A DNA stretch of 36,415 nucleotides from Micromonosporaceae bacterium. Its GTDB lineage: Bacteria; Actinomycetota; Actinomycetes; Mycobacteriales; Micromonosporaceae. Both the position numbers and the translations under genes were made by a program. Under the pieces are notes generated by a model that saw nothing but the letters and a program-made list of their open reading frames with translations, was not told the DNA's origin and ran no database searches. Each line of letters begins with the position of its first letter. The first letter of the stretch is position 1. The stretch is from positions 1 through 36,415 of the forward strand of contig JAHRHA010000104.1 in assembly GCA_020027875.1 (NCBI GenBank), written 5' to 3'. Shown one piece after another: positions 15,966 through 26,400 of the stretch.

Positions 15966-18385
15966 GAGGTGCCCTTCGTCCAGCGCCAGCGGGCCGGTTC
16001 GAAGCTCGCGGCGGTCACGAAGTCGCGCCACGGCTTGGCATCTTCGGTGTCGTAGTCCGATACGAAGATCGCCGGGAGCAGGCGCGGGATGCGTTTGACG
16101 GCATCGAGATCGACGAGCCGGCATTCTGCGAGTTCGAGGGCCTCGTCGACGAGGCCGAACAGCGCGCTGCGGGTCCATTCGGTGGTGCCGGGCACGCCGA
16201 GGAGGATCGTGTTCGGTGCGCGTGAGTTGGGCGCGGCCAGGTTCGCCGTCACGGCACCCGAGGCGATGCGGTCCGGGACCAGTTCGGACCAGGCATCCAG
16301 CTCGATGCCCGTGACTTCGCCGTGGAGTGCGCCCGAGCCGACGGCGACGATGCTCGTGACGGGGGCGGCCCCGAGGGGCAGGGTCTGCACGCCGCCGACC
16401 CAGGTGCGCGTCGCCGGGACCGCCTCCCGATAGGGGAAGACGGGCTCCTGAGCTGCGGCGAAGTGCGGTGCGGCAGCGCCGGTGAGCTCGTCGAGCAGGA
16501 TCGCGTCATCCAGTTCTCGCGCGGCGTCGCGCACGCGAGCGGAGTCCTGCAGCCAGCCGGCGAGAGAGGCTGCGCTGACGTCGAGGGCCGCCTGATCGGT
16601 CGCACTGGTGCTGATCGAGTCCGGGGTGGTGGCAGTCGCCTCCAGCACGGGCGGGTCGCCGAACAGCTCTGCCGCGGCATCGATGGGGTTGGAGGCGTCA
16701 TCGGCTGCGGCGGCGCGTCGCGCGACATCCTGCTTCGCCTGATCCCCGATCGTTACGATTCCGAACAACCTCGCGTTATTCGCGGTGAGCATGGCGCGCG
16801 CCGCAGCGACGTCGGCGGCGAGTCCTGCCGGAACGACCGGAGTGGAGCCGGCGCCCTGCAGGCTGAAGCTCGTCGCCGACAGCGGTCGTCGGCCCGCCAA
16901 TGCGCGGTGCCAGGCCGCCGCGCGGCGCAGCAGGGTGAGCACCGCGGCGTCCGCTTCCTCGTCCAGGCCGATGGCAGCCGCGGCGGCGTCCGTACCGTCT
17001 GCGGCCCCGGCGGTGGGCGGCCCCGAGGCGGCGATCGCTGCGGCGGTCACGAGCGGGAAGAGGCCCGGTCCGCCGGTGCGTGCGGCGTCGGCCGCGAGAT
17101 CGAGAGCAGACAGCCCGAGCGAGCCGAGTGGGACGGTCGCCAGCGTGATCCCGTCCTGGTTCAGCACTCGCACGCCGATATGGTTCACCGGCCCGAGGCG
17201 CGCGGCGAGGAACGCGTCCGCGTGCGGGGCGAGTCGCGCTCGAGGAGTGGTGTGGGCGTATCCGGCGGGGCGCGCGTCGTCACCGAACACGACAAGCAGC
17301 CGCTGCTCGATGCCCGTGCCCGAGCGCGGGGTCGTCACGATGTCGTACGAGTCCGGAGGAGGCGCGGCTCGGCCGATCGCGTCGGTCGCTGCAGCCGCGC
17401 GCTCGAAGTTCGAGCCGTCGAGCTGATACAGCGCCTCGCCGAGGTTCAGGTCCGCGAAGGCGTCGAGCGCTCCGACCGCCGCAGCGATTGCGTCGGCCAG
17501 CGCAGCGTTCGCGGCCGAGACGAGCCCCGGCCGGTCTGCGGCCGACACCGAGGCGTAGGCATCCGCGATCACAGGCGCGAGCTTCGCGGCGACGGAGCCC
17601 GGGCTTGCGAGCTCCTCGTCGGCGAGCGTCCATCCGTTGACCGTCAAACGCTCATCGGCGACATTGTCCGCCGCATTCTCGAGCGTGCGGATGCGCAGCG
17701 GATACTGCCTCCGCAGCTCGTAGATCAGCCAGTCGGCCTCGACGTCGCGCGTCGTGAAGGCCTCGTGCAGCGAGCGCTCGACCCGGTAACCGAGCAGAGC
17801 TCCGAGCTGCTGGCCTTGACGCATACCCTGCGCGAGTCCGAGTGCGAGCCGCACCCGATCCGAGTGCAGATCCACCGCGAACGGCGCGTCGCCCGAACCC
17901 GCGCCGTGCTCGTGCCACGCCGCGCGCAGCACGCCGGCGGTCGCTGCATGCCGGATCGACGGCGCGAGCACCCAGCCCCGGTTCCGCGGATCCGTGTATA
18001 CGCCGGGACGGTCCGCAACCTCCTGCAGTCCCTGCGCCTGAAAGCCGCCGACGTAGCACCAGGCGCCGAGCTGGATGCCGCTGGGCGTCGTCTCGCGCAG
18101 GTCTGTGAGGCGCCTGCTGGCGAGCGAGGTCACCCATGCGTCGTAGCGGTGGGAGGCGGAGTCGAGGACCTGCCCGGCGATCAGCGCCCTCTGCTCGACC
18201 GGGATGGCGGCGAGCTCCGCGAGCGACGCAGCAAAGGCACGGACGGCGTCCGACGCCGGGTAGCTGCTGAGGTCGATCGGCCTCACCTTCAGGTCGACAT
18301 CCGTCACGAGCTGCCCGACCCAGTCGTGGACCGAGCTCGTCGTGCCGTCCGCGTGTGTGACCGTCTCAGCGAGCTTCTGCGTCAT
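15962..18385 (-). CDS. Operon gene 4: large conserved unknown (HRYDAW...SLASRRL signature)
   Basis: The product is 807 residues from the ATG at 18385 (MTQKLAETVTHADG). Recognisable blocks are SHRYDAWVTSLASRRLTDLR (79-98), GWVLAPSIRHAATAGVLRAA (137-156) and RVRLALGLAQGMRQGQQLGA (177-196). I recall these blocks following the gene-3 type sequence in single longer proteins in other genomes. The rest is Ala-rich helical sequence ending in a domain with NTILLGVPGTTEWTRSALFG. The start overlaps the previous gene by 20 bases and lacks a good ribosome-binding site, unlike the other junctions of the operon. Either it is translated by coupling, or genes 3 and 4 were one gene. The function is unknown. 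Confidence 0.82.
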   Translation of the reverse strand: MTQKLAETVTHADGTTSSVHDWVGQLVTDVDLKVRPIDLSSYPASDAVRAFAASLAELAAIPVEQRALIAGQVLDSASHRYDAWVTSLASRRLTDLRETTPSGIQLGAWCYVGGFQAQGLQEVADRPGVYTDPRNRGWVLAPSIRHAATAGVLRAAWHEHGAGSGDAPFAVDLHSDRVRLALGLAQGMRQGQQLGALLGYRVERSLHEAFTTRDVEADWLIYELRRQYPLRIRTLENAADNVADERLTVNGWTLADEELASPGSVAAKLAPVIADAYASVSAADRPGLVSAANAALADAIAAAVGALDAFADLNLGEALYQLDGSNFERAAAATDAIGRAAPPPDSYDIVTTPRSGTGIEQRLLVVFGDDARPAGYAHTTPRARLAPHADAFLAARLGPVNHIGVRVLNQDGITLATVPLGSLGLSALDLAADAARTGGPGLFPLVTAAAIAASGPPTAGAADGTDAAAAAIGLDEEADAAVLTLLRRAAAWHRALAGRRPLSATSFSLQGAGSTPVVPAGLAADVAAARAMLTANNARLFGIVTIGDQAKQDVARRAAAADDASNPIDAAAELFGDPPVLEATATTPDSISTSATDQAALDVSAASLAGWLQDSARVRDAARELDDAILLDELTGAAAPHFAAAQEPVFPYREAVPATRTWVGGVQTLPLGAAPVTSIVAVGSGALHGEVTGIELDAWSELVPDRIASGAVTANLAAPNSRAPNTILLGVPGTTEWTRSALFGLVDEALELAECRLVDLDAVKRIPRLLPAIFVSDYDTEDAKPWRDFVTAASFEPARWRWTKGTS

Positions 18386-20189
18386 CGTCAACGGCGCATC
18401 GGTGGAGACTTCGGCGGAGCAGGCCCAGGATGCTGGTGGCATCCTTGGGCTTCGGATCGCGGATGTCGAAGGTGGTTTCGCCGTCGATGGACATCGGCAG
18501 CCGCAAGGGCGCGGTCGCCTGGGCGAAGAAGTTGCGTGCCGCCATCGGGATGGCGGTGCCGAGACCGAGCTCGGCGACCAGCGTGGCACCGCCGATGCCG
18601 GCGACACCGCCGGAAAGGACGATGCCGGTGGCCTCGAGTGCCCTGTAGGAGTACTGACCGATCGCGCTGCGGATGCGGACGCGGCTGGAGGCGGGCTCGT
18701 AGCCGAGGATGTCGAGGCCGTGCGGCGCGTCGGGTGCACCTGCGATCCACAGTGGGCGCAGCCCGGGAAGGAATCCGGTCAGCCAGCGCAGGAACGGCTC
18801 GTTCTGCGCGGCCTGAGCCCCCGGCGGCTGGACCGGAAGGATGCCGTACGGCTGCTTGCCCAGCCGCAGCACGGGCAGTGGCCCGCCCGGGCGCAGGTGC
18901 TCCGTGACGTGCCGGTAGACCGCGGGCAGCTGCGAGGGCTTGAATGCCGGCACGCCGAACTGGCGAAGATACGGGCCCCAGCCGGCCTCGAATAGCGCTC
19001 GCTGCATCGCAGCCTGGCCGGAGACGGCCTTCGCTGCGGCGCCGGGCAGCGCGGCGAGGGCGTCGAGCGGCAGGCCGAGAGCGTTCGCGAGGACGGCCGC
19101 GTCGGAATCAGGGTCGGGCGCCGGCGCCGATGCGGGGTCGAGCGTCGCGGGCAAGGGCCGGAAGTCGACACCGGAGGGACTGTCCGAGAGGTTGTTCGTC
19201 GGGGTGCCCGGCGGAACGATCCCTGCGCCGTGGCTCACGCGGTGGTCGGCGATCAGGTCGGCCAGCAGCGCCGCCGACGTGTCCGGGTCGAGCGAGACCG
19301 TCACCCCGACCACGGTCACGTCGTGGATCGCCGTCGCACCGTTGAGGTTGACGTCCAGAGCCAGCCCGGCGTTCAGCGCCGTCTGAAAGTCGGACAGCCA
19401 CGCCATGCCGCCCTGCATGACGCCGTTCTCATCGAGGAGTCCCGAGGGGTTGCCGCCCCACTCCATGCCGATGTCGACCTCGTCGGCCACGGGCAGACCC
19501 TGAACGATGATCGGCTGGCCGGTCGTCGTCCGGATGCGTGCGACGAAGACATCGGGCAGCGCGCGCGCAACCGCGGCGCGTGCGGTTCCGGGCTGCCGCA
19601 ACGTCAGGGCGGGGGTGTTTCCGTCGGCATCCGGTCGCGTCTGCTCGCGCACCCAGAGCGCGCGGTAGACGCCGACCGTGGCCGCGAGGAGGTTCCACGC
19701 GCCATCCGCAGCGTCTTGCGTTCCCTTCGCCGACGCCGTCCAGTACGCCTGTCCGGCCGCGAGCTCGCGCTCGTCGAGGAGCGGCTCGTGATCGTCGACG
19801 TGCGCGTCGTCGGGGAAGATGCGGATCAGCAGGTGCCCATCGCGGATCCGGGTCTCGAGGCGCACCGGGAGGAGCGCGATCGGCACGGCCTCATCCACGC
19901 CTTCGAGCGGCGCCTCCTGCGGCGGGGTGTCGCCGGTCCCGACGAAGATCCCACTGTGGCGGATGCCGTCCGTAAGGCGATCGGACGCGGCGGCGAAGCG
20001 CTCCCGCGCCTTCGTGAACTGCTGATCCGCCTGGGCGCGCTGGCGCGCCACCGACGCGATGGCGTTCTCGTCGCCCGTGCGGCCGGCGTCGGCGAGTTGT
20101 GCGTCGAGCGCCGCGAGGTGTGCGCGCTGAGCTTCGACGGCGTCCCGGGCGGTGCCGAGCTGAGCGCGAATGCTGGGGAAGTCGGTCAC
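18366..20189 (-). CDS. Operon gene 3: large conserved unknown (LLPVRLETR signature)
   Basis: The product is 607 residues from a GTG at 20189. This start is well supported: GGAGGAG lies just upstream and the codon overlaps the previous stop as GTGA. Residues 5-72 form a likely coiled coil (SIRAQLGTARDAVEAQRAHL). They are followed by ALLPVRLETR (105-114), LIRIFPDDAHVDDHEP (121-136) and ERELAAGQAYW (140-150), a set I recall from large unannotated bacterial proteins. Near residue 500 is LPVLRLGKQPYGILPVQ, which also recurs in them. There is no signal peptide and no known catalytic site. The function is unknown, and the coiled coil suggests an assembly role. Confidence 0.85.
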   Translation of the reverse strand: MTDFPSIRAQLGTARDAVEAQRAHLAALDAQLADAGRTGDENAIASVARQRAQADQQFTKARERFAAASDRLTDGIRHSGIFVGTGDTPPQEAPLEGVDEAVPIALLPVRLETRIRDGHLLIRIFPDDAHVDDHEPLLDERELAAGQAYWTASAKGTQDAADGAWNLLAATVGVYRALWVREQTRPDADGNTPALTLRQPGTARAAVARALPDVFVARIRTTTGQPIIVQGLPVADEVDIGMEWGGNPSGLLDENGVMQGGMAWLSDFQTALNAGLALDVNLNGATAIHDVTVVGVTVSLDPDTSAALLADLIADHRVSHGAGIVPPGTPTNNLSDSPSGVDFRPLPATLDPASAPAPDPDSDAAVLANALGLPLDALAALPGAAAKAVSGQAAMQRALFEAGWGPYLRQFGVPAFKPSQLPAVYRHVTEHLRPGGPLPVLRLGKQPYGILPVQPPGAQAAQNEPFLRWLTGFLPGLRPLWIAGAPDAPHGLDILGYEPASSRVRIRSAIGQYSYRALEATGIVLSGGVAGIGGATLVAELGLGTAIPMAARNFFAQATAPLRLPMSIDGETTFDIRDPKPKDATSILGLLRRSLHRCAVDDDAEAR

Positions 20190-23100
20190 GTCTCCTCCTG
20201 CGGGGGCAGCAGGTCCGTCGCGAGGATCCCACGGCGGAACGGAAACTGGAGCGTGATCCAGGCCTGCGTCGCGGCGTCCGCACCCCAGGCGAACGACGGG
20301 CCACCGTCCAGGCCCTTCGGCAGGTTCTTCGTGAAACTCGCATCGGTGAGGAAGGCGGCCCGGTCGAGCGTCGCGCCGCCCCACGTCGCGTCGTTCCAGG
20401 TCGACCCGGCCCAGGGGGCGCCGTCCGCTTCGTCGAGGCCGAACCGCGGCTCCGACACGTGCTCGGAGAAGAAGAACCAGTAGGCCGTGTCGGGGTGATC
20501 CTTCGCCGCGAGCACGATCGGCAGTGTCAGGCCGGTGAAGCCGAGGAGCAGGACGTCCGGCTCGAGCAGACCACGGAAGTCCGGGTCGATCACGGGATCG
20601 GCCATGTGCCGCACGCCGTGCTCGAGCACGGTGTGGCCGGTCTGCACGATGACGGAGGGATAACGCCGGATGAGCTCACCTTTGATGACGAGCACGAGCG
20701 GGTCGTCACCGGGGTTCGCGGAGTCCGTCTGCAGTGCGACGAGCGACAGCGCAGCGGAGCGGTGCAGCTCGTGCCGGAGGTCGTAGCGGTCGGCCGGATC
20801 GGGAGTGAGCCGATGCGACCAGAACTGCCGCGCGTACGTCGCACGCTGATCCGTGGGGTATTCGCGCCAGAGGAGCTCGCTCGCGAGCTCGTGGTTGACG
20901 CCGACGAGGAAGGCGCTGATGAAGCCGCGGTTCGCGGCGGCGAGCGTCGTCGTATTCGGCGGCAGGTGATCGAGACCCGGCAGCAGCCAGTCGTGCGAGA
21001 TCGCGGCGAGATCGTCGTAGGTCGGTTCTGAGAGGTCGGGCGCGGGCATGATGTCGTCGAACGAGCCGGCGAGCGCGGACGGCAGCTCCGCGATCCTGCT
21101 GTTCACCGCGGCCCGCAGCGTCAGCCTCGGGTCGAGCGCCTTCAAGACGGTGTCATGCAGTGCGCCGAGACCGCCCACGAGGGCCTGCGGTCCGGTTCCC
21201 GTGGGAAGCGGACGGACGAAGCGGTCGGTCAGGTCGGTGATCGAGCGCACCAGATCGCTTCGCACCCGCGTCTTCGCGCTCGCACTGAGACCGAACGATT
21301 CGACAGCGGTGCGTGCCGGCGCGAAGGTGCCGGCGACGATCTTGTCGAGGGATTCGACGTCGAGCGTCGTCTGCGCCGCACCCGTCGAAGTGAGGTCCTG
21401 AAGTGCCGCGACGTCGATCGCGACCCGGCGGCCAGATGTCTGCACGAGCGAGCCGTTCTCGCGCAGCACGTCGATGGCGTCCGTCGCGGTGAGCCCCGAT
21501 GTCTGATCGATCAGAGGGATCCCGCGGCGGATCGCGGGGGCCTCGGGCGTGGATGTCGGTTCGACGGCGCCGGTCACATGGTCGATGTCGAGGTCGCCTA
21601 CGTTCCGGTGTGTCGGATTGCGGCCGGTGGAAACGCCGTGGCTGCCGGACGTCCTCGGCGGAGCCGGTGTGTCAGGCACAGCGGGGGGCGTGGCCACGGC
21701 CTCGCGCACGACGCTTGCCGGCAGCAAGCCGAACGACGAGGCGATCATGTCGACGTCCAGGGTCGGACTGGCCAGCGCGGACGCCACTGCAGCGTCGTCC
21801 GGCAGGGCGAATCCCTGTGTTCCGGCGAACGTATCCAGTTTGGCTCCTGCCTCGGCCGAGGTCAGAGAGCCTGCGTCGAGGTCGGGCACGAGCGTGTGGA
21901 GCACGTCGTTCAGCCGTGAGCCCTGCCAGATGTTACTCGGCGGCGCCGCGACCTCGATCCCGTCGACGCGGACCTCGGTCGTGTAGGGCTGCGCGGCGGC
22001 GGAACCCGCGTCGAGCGCGGCGACCGAGACGCCGCCCTTCCATGCCGGCTGGGCGAAGGCGCCGCGCGCCCGGCTCTGACGGCGAAGCTCGACGGACACA
22101 GCAGCGGAGGTGACTGCCGAGGCTGCGAGCGCGCCGCGCACGGTCTGGCTCGGTGAGACGGCGATCTTGGGCAGAACCGGAGCAGCGGTGGTCAGCAGGG
22201 CTCCAGAGTCGAGGTGTGACACCCACTTCGTGTAGAGCCGGAGACTGGACGCCAGGGAGAATTCCGCCCGCCGCCTCAGCCGGTTGGCGGCCAGCACCTC
22301 TCCGACCTGCTGCCACGCCGACTCGGCGTAGTGGTCCTGGTTGCGACGGACCACTTCAGCACCCAGCCCGGCAGCCACGCGCAGGCGCGGATCGACGTTG
22401 AGCTCGGACAGCCAGGGGGGTGCGGTTCCGCCCTCGACGGAGGCGGCCGAGCCGGTCACGCCGGCGGCGAGCTGGCCATAGACCGGCGGTCCGACGCGAG
22501 GCGGCGACGCATCCGGCCCGGTCACGAGTGACAGTTCGTATCCCGCGTCGGCGAGTCGCGAAAGCAGGACGGAGATGTAGTCGGTGCCGACGAGAGGCAG
22601 GATCGGCTCGTCCTGCTCCGTCGGAGGACGCAGCGCGACATGCATGACGAGGTCGGCGCCCGCCTTCGCGGGGTCGTCGGGGACGGGCGCAGGAAGTCCG
22701 GTGAGGGGATGGTCGATTCGGAGGCGACGCCTCCCCATGCCATCCGGCAGCGGGATGCCGTGGAGGTGCCGGACGAGGGCCTCGAAGTCGCCGACATCGC
22801 CGGTGGAGAAGCGGAACGAGTGGTAGACGGGAAGGATCGCCGTGGCGCCGCCGACTGTCCAGGCATGCTGCCGCGACGTGCGGATGGCGTTCGCGGCGTC
22901 CACGTCGCCGAGACCGGATAGGCGGGCGCTCTCCAGGAGGGGCACGACGCATGCGAGCCAGTCGCGGTCCGGCTCGAGTTTCCGGGAGCTGACCAGTCGC
23001 GCAAGAGAACGGGCCGGGTCGCCGGGCACCACATCGTCGCCGAGGAACTGGGTGTGCGACCACAGCCAGACGCCGGCCGGGTCGGGGAGATCCTTGGGGT

Positions 23101-23488
23101 CCGCGGTGAGCCGCCACCCGGTGTCCGACTGCTGCAGCGGGAAATCGTCGGGTGCGACATCCGTGACATCGAGCGTGACAAGCGCGATCCACGGCTCGAG
23201 GCGCCCGTTCTGCTCGGGCCGGCTGAACAGCCACGGAACATCCGGGGAGTCGAACTCGACCAGGGGCAGGTAGTTCGGCTCGACACCGCGCGAGCCGTCC
23301 CGTGGCCAGCTGCGGACCACTTGGGCCGCGGGGATGCCTGTCACGTCGGCCGCCGTGAGCATCTCGAGCGAGCCGCTCGCCTGTCCGGAGGAACCGGGAA
23401 CGGTCACGACGAGGTCGGCGGTGCCGCCTTCGTTCTGGACGAAGCCGCGAGTGGACTGCGATGCGTAGGTGTAGCGCGCGAGACTCAT
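20186..23488 (-). CDS. Operon gene 2: very large conserved unknown (LLWREYPTDQR signature)
   Basis: The product is 1100 residues from the ATG at 23488, which overlaps the stop of gene 1 as ATGA; the frame stays open further upstream only as a shadow. The N-terminal part is beta-rich (RYTYASQSTRGFVQNEGGTA...). The C-terminal 250 residues contain SAFLVGVNHELASELLWREY (857-876 region) continuing PTDQRATYARQFW, then LVLVIKGELIRRYP (931-944) and EPRFGLDE (1013-1020). I recall these blocks from many large unannotated bacterial proteins, always in this order. No membrane segment or known enzyme motif is visible. The function is unknown; its size and conserved order suggest a structural component. 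Confidence 0.85.
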   Translation of the reverse strand: MSLARYTYASQSTRGFVQNEGGTADLVVTVPGSSGQASGSLEMLTAADVTGIPAAQVVRSWPRDGSRGVEPNYLPLVEFDSPDVPWLFSRPEQNGRLEPWIALVTLDVTDVAPDDFPLQQSDTGWRLTADPKDLPDPAGVWLWSHTQFLGDDVVPGDPARSLARLVSSRKLEPDRDWLACVVPLLESARLSGLGDVDAANAIRTSRQHAWTVGGATAILPVYHSFRFSTGDVGDFEALVRHLHGIPLPDGMGRRRLRIDHPLTGLPAPVPDDPAKAGADLVMHVALRPPTEQDEPILPLVGTDYISVLLSRLADAGYELSLVTGPDASPPRVGPPVYGQLAAGVTGSAASVEGGTAPPWLSELNVDPRLRVAAGLGAEVVRRNQDHYAESAWQQVGEVLAANRLRRRAEFSLASSLRLYTKWVSHLDSGALLTTAAPVLPKIAVSPSQTVRGALAASAVTSAAVSVELRRQSRARGAFAQPAWKGGVSVAALDAGSAAAQPYTTEVRVDGIEVAAPPSNIWQGSRLNDVLHTLVPDLDAGSLTSAEAGAKLDTFAGTQGFALPDDAAVASALASPTLDVDMIASSFGLLPASVVREAVATPPAVPDTPAPPRTSGSHGVSTGRNPTHRNVGDLDIDHVTGAVEPTSTPEAPAIRRGIPLIDQTSGLTATDAIDVLRENGSLVQTSGRRVAIDVAALQDLTSTGAAQTTLDVESLDKIVAGTFAPARTAVESFGLSASAKTRVRSDLVRSITDLTDRFVRPLPTGTGPQALVGGLGALHDTVLKALDPRLTLRAAVNSRIAELPSALAGSFDDIMPAPDLSEPTYDDLAAISHDWLLPGLDHLPPNTTTLAAANRGFISAFLVGVNHELASELLWREYPTDQRATYARQFWSHRLTPDPADRYDLRHELHRSAALSLVALQTDSANPGDDPLVLVIKGELIRRYPSVIVQTGHTVLEHGVRHMADPVIDPDFRGLLEPDVLLLGFTGLTLPIVLAAKDHPDTAYWFFFSEHVSEPRFGLDEADGAPWAGSTWNDATWGGATLDRAAFLTDASFTKNLPKGLDGGPSFAWGADAATQAWITLQFPFRRGILATDLLPPQEET

Positions 23489-26400
23489 CGCTGCATCAGC
23501 CCCGCCTCGTAGTCGGCGAACACGGCCACATCCGCGTCGCGAACGATCGAGAAGCGCAGGACATCCCTCGCAGCGCCGAAGCTCGGGTCGATGGGTCCCG
23601 CATCGGAAGATGCCACGACGTAGGCGGGGTCCGCCACGCGAATGCCGAGCGCCGCGGGCTGGTGCAGCTGCGCGGTGTGTGCCGCCCCGGCAGCGCCCAG
23701 GTGGTTCCACTGGAAGATCGTCTCGTCGACCGTGGCGAAGCGGCGGGGGCGGTCGGGGGCCGGCTCGCCGATCTCCTCTTCGTAGACGACGTCGACTGAG
23801 ATCGTCTTGCCGACGCGCCAAGCGAGGTCCTGGACGACCACACCCGAGGTCATCGCGACGAACGCCTCCTTCGACAGGCGCTCGTCATCGCTCAGGTCGA
23901 AGTACTGCGCACTCGGGAAGCTCTCGGTGGTCTCCGTCGACGGCAGGCCGCTCGAGGCGACGGACAGTGCGACCGGGTTGGGCCCGGCGACCGGGTTCGT
24001 GCCGAAGCGATCGAGCGCCACGCCGAGTGGGGCGACCGTCTGGCTGACGCGCACCGAGCCGAGCGGGTGCAGCCCCTGTGCTCGGTCTCGCACGCGGACG
24101 ACCTCCGATCCGGCTGCCGGCGCGACGGCGGTCCAACCCGCCTTTGCGTCGGCGGCATCCGCTGTCGCCGGCCCGGCAAGCGCCTCGAGGACCTTCTGCG
24201 CAACGTCGATCGCGGGTCCGGCCGTGAGGGGCGCTTCGCTGTCGCCCCACTCGATGTCAAGAGTGCCCGAGACCGAGAAGAACAGGATGTCCACGCTGAC
24301 GTGAGCGCGGGCGTGCCAGTGGCCGGGGCCTTCGAGAAGCATGGCGACGCGGATACCGAGAAGGTCATCGCCGTCGAAGGTGAGCGCGAAGTGGCCGGTG
24401 ATCTCGGCGAGGAACGAGAAGCTCGGCTGGGTATGGATGAGCACATCGGCGGTGAGCGAGCCCCGCGCGCCGAAAGGTCCGATCTTGGCGGTGACCGACA
24501 GCGCGCCGCCGAACTGCACCGTCGCGGCTGTGACGGCGAAGTATGCCTCCGCACGTATCGAAAGAACGGGCGATGGTGCGAATGAGACCGACAGCCGCTG
24601 GAGGTCGCCCTTGGGCCGTGGGCCGTCGTACTTCGGATGGAATCCGCCTGCCGAGAAGATGAAGCCTTGCGAACCCGCCTGCAGAACAAGGTCTCCCCGG
24701 ATCTCGAACATCGCGATGCGCGACTTGACGAGCGAGGCTCCGAAGTACAGATCTCCGGTGCTGAAGTCGATGATGCCGACGAAATTCGCCCGGATGTCGA
24801 TGATCGCCGTGTCGGGGCTGGGCAGGGCGACACGCACCGTGCCGATGATCGCGCCGACCACCGGGTCGGGGAATGTGAAGACGAGGCCGACCGAGATCGT
24901 CACGAAAGGGGTCGGCCGCCCCCAGCCGAGCTGCAGGATCGGCCCGATGACGTACTGACCCCTGCGCACCGGGAAGGCGTTCTTGACGCTCGCGATGATC
25001 TCGGCCGCCCGCGCTGCGAGATCGTCGGGGAACATGATGTCCTCGAGCTTTCCTGCGCGCACCAGATCGGCGAGGGCGTTGGAGTCGAGGGTGCGATTCA
25101 GTCCGAGGATGCCTCCCACGCCCGTGAGCTGCAGCCCCAGGAACAGCTCGATCCCAGGCTGGAACGACACCGAGATGATCACGATGAACGAGATGGAGCT
25201 GTCGACGAAGCCGAAGACGCCCACCGCGCGAACGGTCAGCTGGGTGGCGCCGAGCTTGAGCGCCAGTTCGAGCGCACCCTCCGCTCCGTCGTCGGTGAAT
25301 GCCAGGAAGCCTCCGCCCGTGATGACGGGCGAGTCGATCGAGACTCCGATTCCGGTGGGCGTCTTGATGGTGGGCGCGGCGATGTCGAGGAGGCCGATAT
25401 TGCCTCCGCCGTCCGAGCGGACGGTGATCGGCACGGTCAGCCCCAGCCCGGTGATGCTCACGTCGAGGGGTCCGATCGCGACCGCGATCGACCCGGCGGT
25501 GCCCAGCTCGACGCCGCCTGAGGACGTGGTGATCGTCGTGCTGATGTCGGTGATAGAGATGCCCGGCAGTCGGAGGGTATTGGGCCAGGTGACTGAGAAG
25601 CCCACGCCACCCTCGAAGTGCACCCCGTGTTCGTCGACGACGACGACGAACGAGCCCTGAAGCTTGATCCCCTGGGAGGGCAGCACGGATCCGAGGACCG
25701 GACCCAGGAACGCGCCCGAGAGCGTTGCCTCGAGCGTCCCGAAGCCTGCGCGCACCCCCCACACACCCGAGGCCGTGTCGAGCGTGGCCTCCAGGACCGG
25801 TTGGCCGAACTCGATCCGAAGGGAGCCGGGGTCGCCGAACGCCCAGGTGGTCGTGGCCGGATCCATCCCGAGCGCCACCTTCGGGGTGATGCCGAAGGGT
25901 GCGACCGAGCCCCAGCCGGTGATGGCGAGGCCCACGTCCTGAGAGCCATCCACCGTCAGCTTCGCCACGCTGCCGAGCTGGAGAGGCTGCGTGATGCCGG
26001 GTATCCGCACGACCGCGGCGGCGAAGCCCGGGGGGTCTGCAGACGTGCCGTAGAGCTCGACGGTCAACGGGAACGGCTCGTCGTAGGCGTCGGCGGCGAA
26101 GCGCAGGATGACCCGCTGCACCAGGATCGCCGCGTCGGGCGCGGCGGCGGCGAGCTCAGCCGGGAGCGGCTCGTCGGTGACCGGGATCGCGACGATCGAG
26201 CTGGTGCGGACGCCGGAGAGGATTCCGGCGACAGTGATGTCGATCGTGCGGCGGAGGGTCTTCACCCGCTTCCAGAGGAAAGCCAGCGGGTGATCCATGA
26301 GGGACTGGATCAGCTCGAAGATCGGCAGGTCGGGGGCGGAGAGGCCGGTCCCCCGCAGAAGCGCCCATGCCGAAGGGCTCAGCCCGCGGATGGCGTCGTC

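Noticed and set aside
16322..18907. 861-codon plus-strand open frame opposite operon genes 3 and 4
   Set aside because: It is very rich in Arg, Gly and Asp with no domain pattern and lies antiparallel to genes with coherent sequence and coupled starts. High GC content produces such shadows.
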